Assembly: GCA_947579665.1 (NCBI GenBank)
Contig: OX388345.1
Coordinates: forward strand, 64,967,454 to 65,031,453
DNA from: Sympetrum striolatum
Lineage: Eukaryota > Arthropoda > Insecta > Odonata > Libellulidae
DNA: 64,000 nt
Reading direction: 5' to 3'
Of the stretch, positions 37,801 through 50,060 are shown piece after piece. A program made the position numbers and the translations under genes. The notes under the pieces are model-generated. The model ran no database searches and had not been told where the DNA came from. It worked only from the letters and a program-made list of their open reading frames with translations. The number at the start of each line of letters is the position of its first letter. Position 1 is the stretch's first letter.

Positions 37801-39274
37801 TAAAGATCTTTGATTCATTCAAATATCAAAGAAAGAAGGCGTAAAAAGTTCTAGGTTATTTCTTTACAGAAAATGTAGGAAAGGTAAAGACATTCATAGA
37901 ATTAAACGCATGAAGTATACTTTTACGCACATTTTCAATTTACCCTGGATTAGTTGGTACAATTAGAGCATAATCACAAGATATTTCAAACATATAATTA
38001 ACTCACCCTATTTTCTTAACGATTCCCTAAAAATGTTACTGAAAGACATTAACTCAAAATTTAAAGGATATAAGTAACGCTGTTACTACCAAGAAATTCC
38101 TTTGAAATACATAAGGTGAAGTTACATAGATACGAATGATTTTTATTTAATCAAAATGCTGAGTGGATATACTTCCAGAGAGTGCCGCAAAACATATTTT
38201 GTCGAATTCCAATTAGGAACTTATAAATTAGAAATTTACTTTTTCGAATGGATGCAATTGAATAATAAGCTACCTCCCCGAAGAACCGAATGTATTTACA
38301 AACACCGCTATAATAATGAAGTAGGAATATTTAGGCATTTATTTATTTCAAGAAACTCAAAAAATGTTCTCAAATAGGTAAAATGGCACTGCGTAAAGCG
38401 TTCTTGCTGTCTTCCCAAAAAAATAACATAATTTACTTACTAGAGACCACAAGAAGCTTATGGTATACATGAGGTGCATCTTCAGGTACCCTCGAGGCGC
38501 CTTTCACGAGGATCCAATCCCTTATTGTTTACGACAAGAGGGACTTATTACAAAGCGCCTCCATAAATCCTCGACGCTTATTTCGGTAGCCGAGGAGGAC
38601 GCCATCAGTAACGGTCGTCACCCGCGGCTTTAACACGGACGGCATCTTGCGAAACTCATAAGCCCACGGGGGAAACACGAGAAGGGTACGCTCTTTGACG
38701 CCACGGGCATAAAAAAGACGAAACGGACACTGGCGTATCCTCGTGACATCCAAGCCGCATTTTTTCATCTCTCCGAGAGTCGTGACGAAACGCCGTAAAT
38801 GGTGGATTTCTTTGTGATTTTACGGGGCCGGATAAAAGCGCGTCCAAATGAATGGTGTTGTCCGAGGGATGTGGGCAGAAGATGGCCACGTATTGAGACG
38901 CGATCATCGACGGAGACAATGGTTCCTCTCTCCGAACCTCGTGACTCCGGTCGGGCCGAGCGATCACGGAGCCGGAAGATTAACAGTCGTCCACAAGAAT
39001 GAAAGGAAGCGCGCTTGCGGTGTGTCATCACAGTGGGGCGGATAATGTAGAATCACCGAAATCCTAACGGATGAAACTCTTTCTCATGCCTTTCTAAATA
39101 TTTTGGAATATCAGTGTGATCTTTGTCCGATGTTTACCACGTGTGCCTCTCTGGTTGTTACATCATTCGGGGGGCAGGAATATCACGGCATTAAATGAAA
39201 CAACGCGGAATAAGTTCAACATACTTCGGAGATTGGCTTCATCGTGAAGAAAGAAAATCGTACAGCCTCCACCG
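34842..39274. other. AT-rich DNA with CpG islets at 35280-35760 and 38480-39060
   Basis: No gene recognised. The minus-strand frames 35381-35713, 37428-37694, 38529-38768 and 38656-38967 have no family resemblance, and several overlap plus-strand frames. A weak minus-strand splice-flanked frame at 38441-38520 is discussed as a finding. Confidence 0.5.
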
Positions 39275-39277
39275 GGA

Positions 39278-39345
39278 ACCGAACCAATGACCGCTATCTT
39301 CAAAGGCGATCGCATTATCTACTTGGCTCTGGGTACCTGTATACG
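39278..39345 (-). mobile_element. tRNA-derived SINE head
   Basis: On the minus strand GAGCCAAGTAG (9 of 11 to the A-box consensus TRGCNNAGTGG) is followed 44 nt later, start to start, by GGTTCGGTTCC (10 of 11 to the B box GGTTCGANTCC). The same A-to-B distance is seen in the copy at 44905-45012. The B box is followed by CGGTGGAGGC, as in SINE heads. There is no paired acceptor stem or CCA-compatible end, so a tRNA gene is unlikely. Confidence 0.65.
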
Positions 39346-42300
39346 CTTATAAAACCTCAATGAGATTTTCACTGCACAGTAATAAATCGCCAAACGAGCA
39401 TATTTCTTTATGGAATCACATTCTAAATCTTCTATAATAATGCGGAAAAAACAGTTTGCGGGTTCGTTCATATTCTGCTTACAAGGTAATTATACTAACT
39501 CTATAAATTCCTGTAGTTATGATATATAATTTTAAGGAAAGGATCGCATTGAGCTTGCTACGTAACACAAAGAGACCAACCATAAATACGAGCGATAAAC
39601 TATACATTACTATTATATGATTATTATCAATCTTCCATTTACATATTAATCATATCAAGCTAATGTCAACCATTCGTAACTGCATAATATACGTACCTGC
39701 ATATAATAACATTATTTAATATAACAATATTGAACATCTAGGGACTAGTCCTTATATGTTAAATATTCGGAGTATGTTACTTTTCATCCATCAAATTTGT
39801 GAACCCCCCAAGATAAACCAACCCGGACATGCTCTAAGCGCCCTTTGATCGAGAAAAAAGCGAAAGTTTTATCTTCAAAACCTAAGAACCGAAACCGAAA
39901 GGTTCAAAGGATTGAATTATGGAGAATCCTAAATTGTTATTCTTTATTATTTTAAACTTTGAAATTCAACACACAAATCAACTAGTAATTGGCAACTATA
40001 CTATTTCGTATATCTAGACATTCTTTCGACTTTAGGTTTTTTCATTCGGGTTGATCTTGGAGTTCTGCCACGAATTCAAGGCTAAACTAGTATCGTTATA
40101 GAATTGCGATAAGAAAACTCAGACGTCTATGAGGTTAAGTGCTTCATACATACATTTAATGCACTAAAAGTCTCATTTAAACAAGCAGGTTATAAATTAA
40201 AGCGAAAAATAAAACAAGAAAAATTTCATAATCAGTCTACTGGCATCCAACCAGAAGTGTTAACAAGGCTGGGTAATATTTCAGTCCAGAGAAATTTTGC
40301 ATCTTTTCTGGATTCTCCCCTAAAGCTTCGACCTCACGGACGGTCTAGAAGATATTATATTCTTACGAAAAAAATATTTCCCGTTTTCCGAGACCGTTTC
40401 GGCCCAGGGGCGGATTTTGGGCATCGACCAAGATCTTCGAGAACCACTGATCCAAGAAGATTCGCTTTGCTGCGGTTATTTTCAGCTATCAGACACGAAT
40501 CTTTACGACATTTGGGAAAATCTGCCTCGGAAACATGACTGAATTGAGATAAACGGTCATTTCGGAACAATTATTCCTTTTCAATTTTCCATCTGGAATG
40601 CAAATCATCCCGAGTGGTTAAAACATAGCGGTCGCTTTTTCTTGACAGCGATCAGTCAACGGTTCAGCTCGCTATTCCGATTCGCTCAAGCAGTTAAGGT
40701 AATCGTCTGAGGAGAGCTTCGGCTAATTTTCCGCATCGAATTTCACGGGTTGCTTTTATTTGCGATAACATGGCTGACGGCATAAAATTTTCCGGATACC
40801 GCAAACCCTTAGGCTACCGCTGAGTTTGTTTCTATAAGTCTATGATTTGAAGAAAGCAAATGGAAACGATCATAAAGAAGGTAGATGGCAACTAATGAGA
40901 TACTAATATGAAGGGATCAATGATTTCAGTTAGTAAGAAAGAACGTTTAGGGTTATCGTAAAATATTGGAGTCCGCTCACAAATCTCGGTAATTTTCTAA
41001 GACTGTTCATAATTAAGCCATGTAAATTACCAAAACTTCTCCACTTCTTATTTACTTCCTGAGTAAATTCTAAATACTTTTTTATATTACTTCGTTTAGA
41101 AATTGTAAGATTATCAAATTATGGAACCAAGTTATTACATTAAATTATACTTCTAGGATACGAGAATTAAAGATTATTAAATCAACTTAAACACTACTTT
41201 AATGATGTATAGTTTCTTATAATTTAACAGAATTCAACAAGTAAATTAAAACTTTGAATTCGGAACAAGACACAAACCATAATAGACTACACTATAGGGT
41301 GACGTTACGCAAAAATTGTCCTTAAATATTCAGCAGTACCCAATAAAGTTTTTCTAGGAAAAATACAAACCGATATGAAGTAAAAGTGAGTCTTCAAGAA
41401 TTTTTTCTGGCAATATAAAAATGTATCTCTAAAGAAAATCATTGACGGGAGAATTATCGGATACGTATCTCACATTGTGACATCCCACGCTAGAGAAAAA
41501 CGTCCTTATTCGAAAACACAAGCTCACGGAAATAGTTCGTTTACCTACCTAAAAAGTAATCGAAATGTATCTCAAGTAACTACCTCTATACTGAACTTTT
41601 AATAGATAGTATTCCCTTTATTATTACTCGTACGTATCAGTAATATAAATTTTTAAACATTAAGCCCAGATATAAAATCGCAGAACTTTAGTTATATATA
41701 TTTTTTAAGACGAAATTATGTAGGAAAATGCATCTCGAATAATTCCTTACAAGTTCCCTTAAAACAAATCCGTACATTCCACAATATAAATTCTTACACG
41801 TATTATCCAGACAAAGTCGCAGGCATTCATGTACGTAAAAGGTTTTCTCGAAGACATTACGAATGACATTCCGAGCATTTCCTTATATACTCTTACTATA
41901 CCCGTTCATATCAAAGCGAGAGTACCGTTCAACAGCATCCGAACGCTAGCTCGTAATCACAAGAGCGCGATATTACGTATATTATAAAAAGAATCGGCGG
42001 AGAGTGGTTCGTGGGCAAAGTGCCGCTAAGACCAGCAACTTTGCGGTTGAAAGATTACACCCGTTGGAGAGGCGATAAGGGAAGAAGGGAATCCAAAGGA
42101 GTTGAGAGCATCGTCAGGAGGAAGCGAGACTTGGCGCTTAACGACACGCCTGAGAGCGAGAAAAGAACATCGATGGAATCGAATGCACATCGAAGTTTTA
42201 TGGGAAAATTGAAAAACAAGTTAATCGAAAAATGCTATGATTCAATTGATGCTTTGGTTTAAGTCATTAAGTGGAACGAATATTGTTAGGTTATGTATCA

Positions 42301-43440
42301 TTTGGATATTATAAAACGTGACTCTGTGAAAACGATGAAGTATGTAGAGTACATGTTTTGTTGGGGTACCGGGGAGATGTCTGTTAGTTAAATCTTGTTG
42401 CAGTGTCCGAATACTGTCTGCGGGAATATGTTATTTTTGGAATATTTGTTTAAGTTATTCATAGACAATGGTTGAAGTTGCCACCAGAATAAATTCTACT
42501 TGCAGCAAATAAGATATTAATAAATAATGAATTTTTAAGTTAACCTATTTGAATTGTATAATAAATGCACTATCATTTATTGTATATAAGTTAGTGCTTT
42601 GGTTGGGAAAACGTACATTGGGAAAAATTACATATTTTTATATTTTAGTTTTTTAATAAAGATATTATGTAAATAAAAATGTACGCATATTTATATTTAT
42701 TTTTAATATTGAATATATAATTTTAAAATTAATAATGTGACATTGTTTTACACAATTATGTTGGCCAAATAGGAATATGTATCATCATGCAAGATGTTAA
42801 TTACTTTATATCTGACAAGACATCTATTGTCTTTCGGTGAAATATCCGAATATATGAGTGAATGCTTCATGTCAATAAATAATTTTTACTATTACTACAG
42901 AGGATAAATCCTGTTTCAGATTAAACCACCTGCCTCGAGTAACCTCCCGGCAGATGCAGCGTCTACGGCGGATAGAAATATGAGAAATTGCGAAGACACG
43001 GAGGCAATTACTCGGGTGGGCGATTTCATACGCAATAGTAAATATTTTGAAAAATATAAAATTACGATCGCGGAAATGAAGAATATTGAAAAAACTGCGA
43101 GGAGCTTCCATCCGCAGATGCTTCCAGCAGTAATCTCTCAAGCAGATAATAACCGCTATAAATAATACCAATATATCGCGGGTGACGACGTGAGGTAATT
43201 GTGTTGTAATTGCACAGCTGCTTATGAGATCAGCTGCATCGGAAGAAACCGTATTTCGAGGGAAAGTTTCTATTATGACTTACGACTTAAAGCAATCAAA
43301 GCAGAATTTTATTAATGTCAATATAAAAAACTAACGCACACAGCAATTAACGCTAAAACGATTTTCTGGTATCGCTAAAACTCCACTTTACAACAAGATC
43401 TACTCAATTAATTTTATAATAATTTTTTTAAAGAACTCAA
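39346..43440. other. AT-rich DNA with small CpG islets
   Basis: No gene recognised. CpG-denser patches lie at about 40240-40800, 41880-42200 and 42930-43290, with short frames that resemble nothing known (40257-40538 plus, 42011-42262 plus, 42872-43171 minus). Confidence 0.5.
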
Positions 43441-43481
43441 TTTTGTGGAATATAATCTTAAAACGAAGATTATACCTATGT

Positions 43482-43599
43482 TTACCAAGTAAAAAATAAA
43501 AACAAAATAAAACTGGTTTAAGTTTTACAAATTATTAATGCATGGAAGAATATATAAATAATTTGTGGAAGTGTAGCAATTTTTATTTTTACTTGGTAA
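43482..43599. mobile_element. Short MITE-like inverted repeat
   Basis: The arm TTACCAAGTAAAAAATAAAA at 43482-43501 is repeated inverted at 43580-43599 with one base length difference. Inside, TTTACAAATTATT and AATAATTTGTGGAA are also inverted. Further out TTTTGTGGAA (43441) and TTGTTCCACAG (43611) form an additional inverted pair, so the true element may span about 43440-43621. Confidence 0.7.
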
Positions 43600-43621
43600 A
43601 AAAATAAAATTGTTCCACAGA

Positions 43622-44250
43622 TTTGCAGAGTCAATAACATCGATATCTAATATTAAAAATAATATAGCCATGTAATGTTACAACTGAGTCGTGCAATTCC
43701 TTAGTCCAAAAGATTAGCGTTATTTTGACTGGGATGACGATTGGACAGCTAGCACTGATAAACGCTAAATTACTGAGTAATCTTCTAACTTTTAAAGCAG
43801 CTTTAACGACTTAATCCGTGATACTTGAAGAATCTAAATTACAATACGTAATTTTTCTCCTGCTAAAACGAAGGCCGAGAGAAAGCAATCCTTGAAAGGG
43901 AAAGAAATATGTACTTCGAAAACAGAATAATACCGCCGTGGAAAACATAAAATTATCCTAATAATATAATGCTACAGAAAAATCACCAACAACAAAGAAC
44001 GGATCACAGACTGAAACATTCCGTAATAAAACTACCGTCTGCCCATAACTACAAGGCAACTAATTTCCACTGAGCACACTGAAACTCCAAGAAAGAGTTC
44101 CTCGGAGCCAATCTGTTTGACAGGGTATAAATACGGCACTTATGTCTGAGAATCAAAGGCGAGGGAACAGATGGCGAGGAAATCCACAAAATTCCCTTCA
44201 GTCATCAGCTGGTCGGGACAGGTGCATTAGCCGGGTGGTTGACTACTCAC
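43622..44250. other. Intron downstream of the FHOD exon
   Basis: Follows the donor site of the minus-strand exon at 44251. No further exon, array or repeat was recognised. Confidence 0.55.
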
Positions 44251-44360
44251 TTTGATTGAAACCCTTCGAATTCTTCGGGCTGCTCGCTGATGGAAGCCTC
44301 GAGGTCCAGGTAAGCCCCATAATCGCCGTCTTTATACACTTGTAAGGCGACGTCATCCAA
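44251..44360 (-). CDS. Internal exon of an FHOD-family formin
   Basis: FHOD formins (Fhos in Drosophila, FHOD1/FHOD3 in vertebrates) bind and organise actin filaments, notably in muscle. Here the minus strand reads LDDVALQVY, then KDGDYGAYLDLEASISEQPE, then EFEGFQS. This matches the N-terminal GTPase-binding region of the family, where the pattern is (K)LDDxxLQ...YLDLExxLxEQxEELEGFQ. The upstream intron ends TTTCTTATCTTGTCTTTGCAG, less its first base, with CTAAT about 27 nt before the junction as a branch point. The donor is AA|GTGAGT. The exon is 110 bp: it enters in phase 0 and leaves after two bases of a codon. No in-frame stop. The following FHOD segments (the NSI-LRTQLSVRVH region and the FH3 repeats) were looked for and not seen, so neighbouring exons are probably outside the window or too diverged for me to spot. 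Identification is from memory of the family pattern. Confidence 0.87.
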
Positions 44361-44401
44361 CTGCAAAGACAAGATAAGAAATGATTAGACGGATACAAGA
44401 A
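44361..44401 (-). promoter_or_regulatory. 3' splice site and branch-point region of the FHOD exon
   Basis: On the minus strand a CTAATC branch-point-like motif (44382-44387) precedes a pyrimidine tract and TTTGCAG immediately before the exon. Confidence 0.8.
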
Positions 44402-44683
44402 TGTCAAAGTCGTGCGCAGTTTAAAGAACGAAGAAAACATTAGTTAATTTTACACATACATACAGTGATCTACGAATTGGTCGGTTTATGTGCCTCAATA
44501 CTATCTCAATTAAATGGCATTTCCTTCACTTATCCTACCCTTTATGACATTTAATCCATTAACGAACATAACTATTATTATTGATGTATCGTATACATGT
44601 AATTACTGGTAGTGTATTTCTATATTTTTCATGATCTTTTTTCTCATCTTTTAGTTTTTACTATCAAATTTGCGCAACTTTTT

Positions 44684-44734
44684 AGAGACGTACAGTCTCA
44701 ATCTCGCCGAAATAAAGATTATTATTATTATATG
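44684..44734 (+). mobile_element. ATT-tailed retroposon 3' end, copy 2
   Basis: Matches the copy at 9010-9067 (AGAGAC, then CTCAATCTCGCC, then AAATAAAGA, then ATT repeats). It is in antisense to the formin transcript. The tail runs straight into an expanded AT microsatellite. Confidence 0.7.
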
Positions 44735-44838
44735 AATATATATATATATATATGAATATTATTATATGAATATATATATATGAATATTATTATATAATAA
44801 TATATATATATATATATATGAATATTATTATAATTATC
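44735..44838. repeat. Compound (TA)n / ATGAATATTATT microsatellite
   Basis: Alternating TA runs and a 12-14-bp ATATGAATATTATT unit present about four times. It begins at the tail of the retroposon, suggesting the microsatellite grew from the tail. Confidence 0.9.
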
Positions 44839-44904
44839 TAACATCTTTTGCCTTTGTCTTCTTAATAGTATATTCCCCCTGAACCGCTGTTGTTTTTCCA
44901 AAAG

Positions 44905-45012
44905 CGCTTGGATATCTTAGTTCATTTCGCACATGGGATTTCACAGGGAATAGAATCCGGCACCACTCTTGACAAAGCCGAAAGCACTGCCCACTTAGCT
45001 ATCCAGGTGCCT
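44905..45012 (-). mobile_element. tRNA-derived SINE head
   Basis: The minus strand carries TAGCTAAGTGG, a full match to the A-box consensus TRGCNNAGTGG, and 44 nt later GATTCTATTCC, a 9 of 11 match to the B box. Around them the sequence reads like a tRNA (GGCACCTGGATAGCTAAGTG, then CTTTCGGCTTTGTCAAGAG, then a CCGG...CCCTG T-arm). The T-arm is mutated and no acceptor stem closes, so it is a SINE rather than a tRNA gene. The 3' limit is not defined. Confidence 0.75.
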
Positions 45013-48000
45013 TATTCTTTGAATTCTACCCCCTAATTGTTTCTTCAACAGTCCTTCTCCTCTAAAAATTTATAAAACGTTTGAAAAGGAAGTGTAGTCC
45101 AGATAAACCAATATCTTCTAGCACAGCAGTAAATGCGTTATTTATGAGTCAATAGTGACAGTAGTAAAGCACAAGTGTGATAATTTTCGGGTGACCCATT
45201 AACGTAATTGTGCACGTTAGAACGGAGGTGGTATTTATTGCCGATCATTAGACAAACTTCAAGGGAAGGAATAATAGTGTATACTTCTTTAATCAACGCT
45301 AAATACAATGAGTCTGATTTAATAGTTTTGGCTGTAACAAAATATTTGTGCAGGATCCCAGGAATTTATCCGAGTTGAAATGAATCAAACAAGGAAATCA
45401 ATTAGCACCGATTGATTACAATACTTTTGGGAAAATTACCGTCTCAACGAAGGGAAATGAAAAGCACGTAAATATACCGGTTTGGGAAGTTTTCCCTTTC
45501 GAAGAGCGCGATGTTTATAACGAGAACTTTAATCGAAAGAAACACGCAGGAAATGAACGGGAAATAATTACGGCAACTCCAAGTAAGCATGAAATATTCC
45601 ACGAAGAATGATTTACAAATGACTGATTTGGAAAAGTTCGACGGGAAATATATTTTTCCCAATGTGAAGAAAGCAAACGATTGGACCCGGTTGATGGCAG
45701 TCACTCTGTAGGTTTTACAATAGAGTAATCTTATTCTTGGTTAAGATTCTTTAACTTATTACATATGTAATCCATCAGTAATTGACCGGAAACGCAGAAA
45801 TATAAATAATTACATAAATAAAGAAATTAAATTATTAATGATAATTCAATAAAAGGAAAGATGACCATCATTTCTTCAACGAAGGGTATCCAGATGGTTC
45901 TTCTTCACAGGCCACCAACGGAAAACCCCACCAACTAATAAATTTTTAAACCCGACGTTAGGCAAATAAGAAGAAAAATGAGAGATGACGCTTTTTGTGT
46001 ACACAAGCATTCCAATTCCAGTACCTAAGGAACCATGAAATAACCGTCTCATCAGCTAATTAACTAACCGAGATTCAATCAGCCACGAGAGAGAGAGGCT
46101 AATCCGCCGGCTTATTCAAAGAAGATGGAAAATTTGCAAACCTCCGCGAAGAAAAGGACGTAAATCATCTTGGAAATCCCATCTTTTTATTTCGCTCCTC
46201 GCGACGCGGCAAAAAATTTTAAAGCACCAATATTTCATCATCGATGTTTTCTTTTTCGGCGTAACGCATCATTCTTGCAAAAACAGCGAACTCAATATCC
46301 TCCCACTAAAAACGTTCATTGTTATCGCCGTGACATTAATATGGGAGTATTCGGCTTCGAACCGTAAATTGAAGCTGATTAGCGAGTTTTTATAATTCAG
46401 AACTCTAATATCCTCGTCGAGAGTTCAATGAGGAATCGTCGACCCCTACGATGAAAAAACGAATGGATCCTCCTTGGTTTTTGCTGGTTCCGTTTCTTCG
46501 AAGCAAATAAACACTCGGCTGTTAATCACAGAGACAAATCACGACAGCTTGGGATTACATCATCTGCAAACCTCCCTCAGAATGAAACAGCAAAGAAGAT
46601 GAATAAGAAGACGAAAAATAGGCGCCCAAACGGTTTTAGCGATACAAGGTGAAGGAAAACGTTTTAAAATTAGAGCAGAGACACTATCTATATTGCTGAT
46701 TTTAGCATTATTTCCGTACTGCTACTATGAGGTGGGACATTTTGTAGCTGATATTTTGAGATTCGAAACAAGTTTCAATAGTCATTCATAGAAGTACTTA
46801 TTGTCTACTGTCCATCGCATCTGAATTTATCAGCGCATGAAGCTGAAGAATACTGTCCCGAAAAATAAAAATAAAACAAGCGAGAAGTCCGGGATACTAG
46901 GAGAAACTTCCTTTTAAGGAGCGATTAATTTCTAACATTTTAAATACGGTTTGATATGTCTTTATCATGTCGAAAAATGCCATTCTGAAGTTGTAATCAT
47001 TCTTTTAAAGAAAAATGTCGAAGCAGTGGATATCGTAGTCAATTGTCAATGGTTCTGGACTTGAAAACAGTCCGCAAGAGGCCGCATCGTGACTAGCTAA
47101 CTATATTCAGCTCCATATTATCTTAATTGATGCTTCTTGCCTCAAATGCAAGCAAATAATTTCATTTAGCCTTCTCCAAAAATAATTTGAACAAAAAGAA
47201 AATATTGAATTAATATTGTGTAGTATTTCGTGCAAGCTTATTTATGTAAACATATAATTTCTTAGAAAATAATGACTCACCCTAATACTTAAAATTGTGA
47301 AATTAATAGCAGCGGCTTTTGACTTTTAAAATGTTCTTACTGGTATCGGATTCGGCTACCGCTAGTACGGTCGTTATTGCTACGTTAAAAGAGAAATCTA
47401 AATTGAACTATGCGACAGGATGTCCAAATTCGAAGAACTGAAATTTAAAAAGCTCATTAATGAGAGTAAACTTATTGCACCTGCTGAGACTAACAATTTC
47501 ATACCTTTCACCAAAATTTTGCTCACGACCTTCAATAAAGAAAGAAGTGCATCTGAACGGATTGAAAGCCGTTCGGACTCAATTATGGGCAGACCTACGA
47601 AGAAGACAGTATTTTTGCGCGATGATGATGCTCGTTTAAAAACCGGTCGCTCTGAATAAATTCGCAGAAAAAATACGAAACCTCTTCATTTCCGTTCCAC
47701 CCCTCCTAGATCCACTTCTAGTTAACGCGATAACTCCGCTGCATTCAGGAGGCGAGAGGAATTCGCATGGCTATAAAGCGACTTCCGTTGCATCTCCATT
47801 TTATTTACGGTAATAATTTACGGATTAAATCCGCGAAATATTCATAAGGGCCAAAGTTAGCGAGGGCGATAAAAAAGGACGAATGCGATTAAGAGCGCTC
47901 TGAAAACCTCTCGCCGTCATAAAGGAAATGAAACGGCCATCAAGCTGCCACGCTACTGGTCCGAGTGACACTTTATGGGCAGCTCGAAGATGACGAAAGG

Positions 48001-49207
48001 AAGGAATTCGATAGTATTTCTCTCGGAGCAAAAACGGTCCGCCTTCACTCAGTCGGAGGCGTAGAACGATAAAACCGAAAGTCGAAATTGCTCGGACGAA
48101 GGAGCAATCGGATCCCCGGTGGATTTCCCATTATTGAAAAGACTGAAAAACGAAGAAAGGGAAATAAGACATCAAAGATTCAGTATCGAGATCTGATAGG
48201 AGAAAGGAGACCTTCAGCATCCCGGTGGTCTTTTTTCGCTGATGAAAAACAAGTATCCCTTACTTTGACGGCGCTACAAGTGACGTGTGCCCTATTTTAT
48301 GATCGATTTATCGGAAATCGAAACTTATAAAATGGCGAACTCGGCAGAAATGGCAGGAAAATTAAAAATTCGGCCGTGAGATCGAGATGATGAGATGGCT
48401 TCTCCTTGATCGTGATTGCAGTAACTTCTGAGGAAATCCATAGCGCTGACTGCGAAAATGTCAACGGTTTAGACCTTAGAATAAGGATAATTACTATCAC
48501 ACTTGAAGGTATCACTATATAATATCATATTGTAATTTGATAACCAGGTAAATCAATCAGCTGAGGAATATTTTCTGATTTCCATAAGATAGAAGAAATT
48601 TATAGAGTAGCTAATTCACCATTTATTTTTAAAAAAAGAGGGAAAGTTTAAGTGCATCGATGCTAAAAACCTAAGTTTTAATTTCCATTTAAACATCAAT
48701 GGATCGATATTTATCATGGAAAATTCAAAGAGTAGACAAATACCTTTCAATAAGTGGCCCTTTATTCGTGAACAAATCTGAGAGGAAACTAGATGAAGGA
48801 TAACTCATGATATTGCTTAAGAATTATACTGATGAAAAATGGAAAAAGATTTGCTGGAGGTTACTCATTATAAGTCTAACTATATTGAACCTCTTACATC
48901 AGAACTTTGCAAGTTTTAGCTAATGGCACTTGTTTTAAACAAAAACTAAGGGAAAGAATATTATGGAAACAGGGATTTCAGTGAGCTAAACAGCTAAGAA
49001 GTAAATTTTAACTAAGTTGTGCTGCTGCAGACTTCTTTTAAAAAGCATTTGCAATTAAGTCAGACTTAGCTATGAAACAAAATCCCGAGTTCTTCCCGGT
49101 TTTATCCCTTTCAAAATGTAATAAGTACAGATATTTTGCCTAAAGGATAAAGCAACCCTTTTTAAATAGAATTTAGTTACAGTAAGGATATTGGGAGTTT
49201 TATATGA
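45013..49207. other. Mixed DNA with CpG islets at 46070-46660 and 47330-48480
   Basis: This would be the intron upstream of the FHOD exon. No gene recognised. Frames at 45444-45704 minus, 47420-47659 plus, 47825-48031 minus and 48088-48330 plus have no known domain. Confidence 0.5.
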
Positions 49208-49298
49208 CGTAGATTTTAGATTTTATTTAGATTTATACCCCGCGATCCACCAATGAGGCATGGCAGGGGGTGCATTATCACCAACATCCTTACCTAGG
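49208..49298 (-). mobile_element. LINE-A 3' end (tail only)
   Basis: Shares the CCCCCTGCCA...GCGGGGTATAAATCT order with the 7-kb copy on the minus strand, ending in TCTAAAATC-type repeats. Only the last ~90 bp are present. Confidence 0.75.
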
Positions 49299-50060
49299 GA
49301 GGATTATCATTCTTAGAAGCGTGTACATTCAAGATACGTTACTTGAGATCAATATAATGATAAGAATTTTCGACAAAATACTTTTTCTAAAAGCAATGAA
49401 TTGAAAAATATTGAATTATATTTTGGTGGAATACTTCCTCACGATCAAATCCTCTTTTGAGTCAAACATTAGCCGATAATTTAGCCTCCGTTGCTCCAAA
49501 ACCTGCCCCGAAGGAGGGACGCTACCCCTGTCATCAGACAACAATGACGCCGACATGCACCGATCGAAGACCGAAACAATACATCAAGACATATTCCTCT
49601 CGAAATAGCATTGCATCCGTCATAACTCCGCTTCCTCATGACGGTCACGTCTTCCCCAACAAATTCTCCGATTATCAATTTCGGAAACATCCTCCGCAAC
49701 ATGTAGAGAGAGGGACATCTTTCGGGACCATCGCTCATATCACAGCGTCCGCCGAGCAACAAAGTAACTTTCGGACCTCCGTCTTTATTGCGATTCAGGA
49801 CCCGTCCTTGCGCGTTCGGATTCCTCCGAGAGGGGCCTTTATCATTAAGCCGTTTTATTCCGACTCGTTTTAATCGCTCCCGTGGTCTGCTTCCACCTCA
49901 CGTCTCCTCCTGGGAGAGACGACCACAATTTCTGTGATTTAGCGCCGTCGTCGCATGATCTGAAACCAGTCCGAACGCACCCAGCCATCTCTGCAGACGT
50001 CACTTTCCCCGGAAAATACGATTTCCTTTCGGAAGCCGACTTTGTCTGCAGCGCCAGCGT
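49299..50060. other. CpG-dense islet beside the foldback element
   Basis: 49470-50060 is CpG-rich. A 138-codon plus-strand frame at 49457-49873 and minus-strand frames 49481-49762 and 49845-50114 overlap; none resembles a known protein, so I do not call a gene. Confidence 0.5.

Noticed and set aside
44243..44440. 65-codon minus-strand frame starting with ATG across the FHOD exon
   Set aside because: It is a different frame running through the intron-exon boundary; the splice-defined frame gives the FHOD-like peptide.
49457..49873. 138-codon plus-strand frame next to the foldback element
   Set aside because: Considered as a transposon protein, but it has no transposase motif and lies outside the 9-bp duplication.
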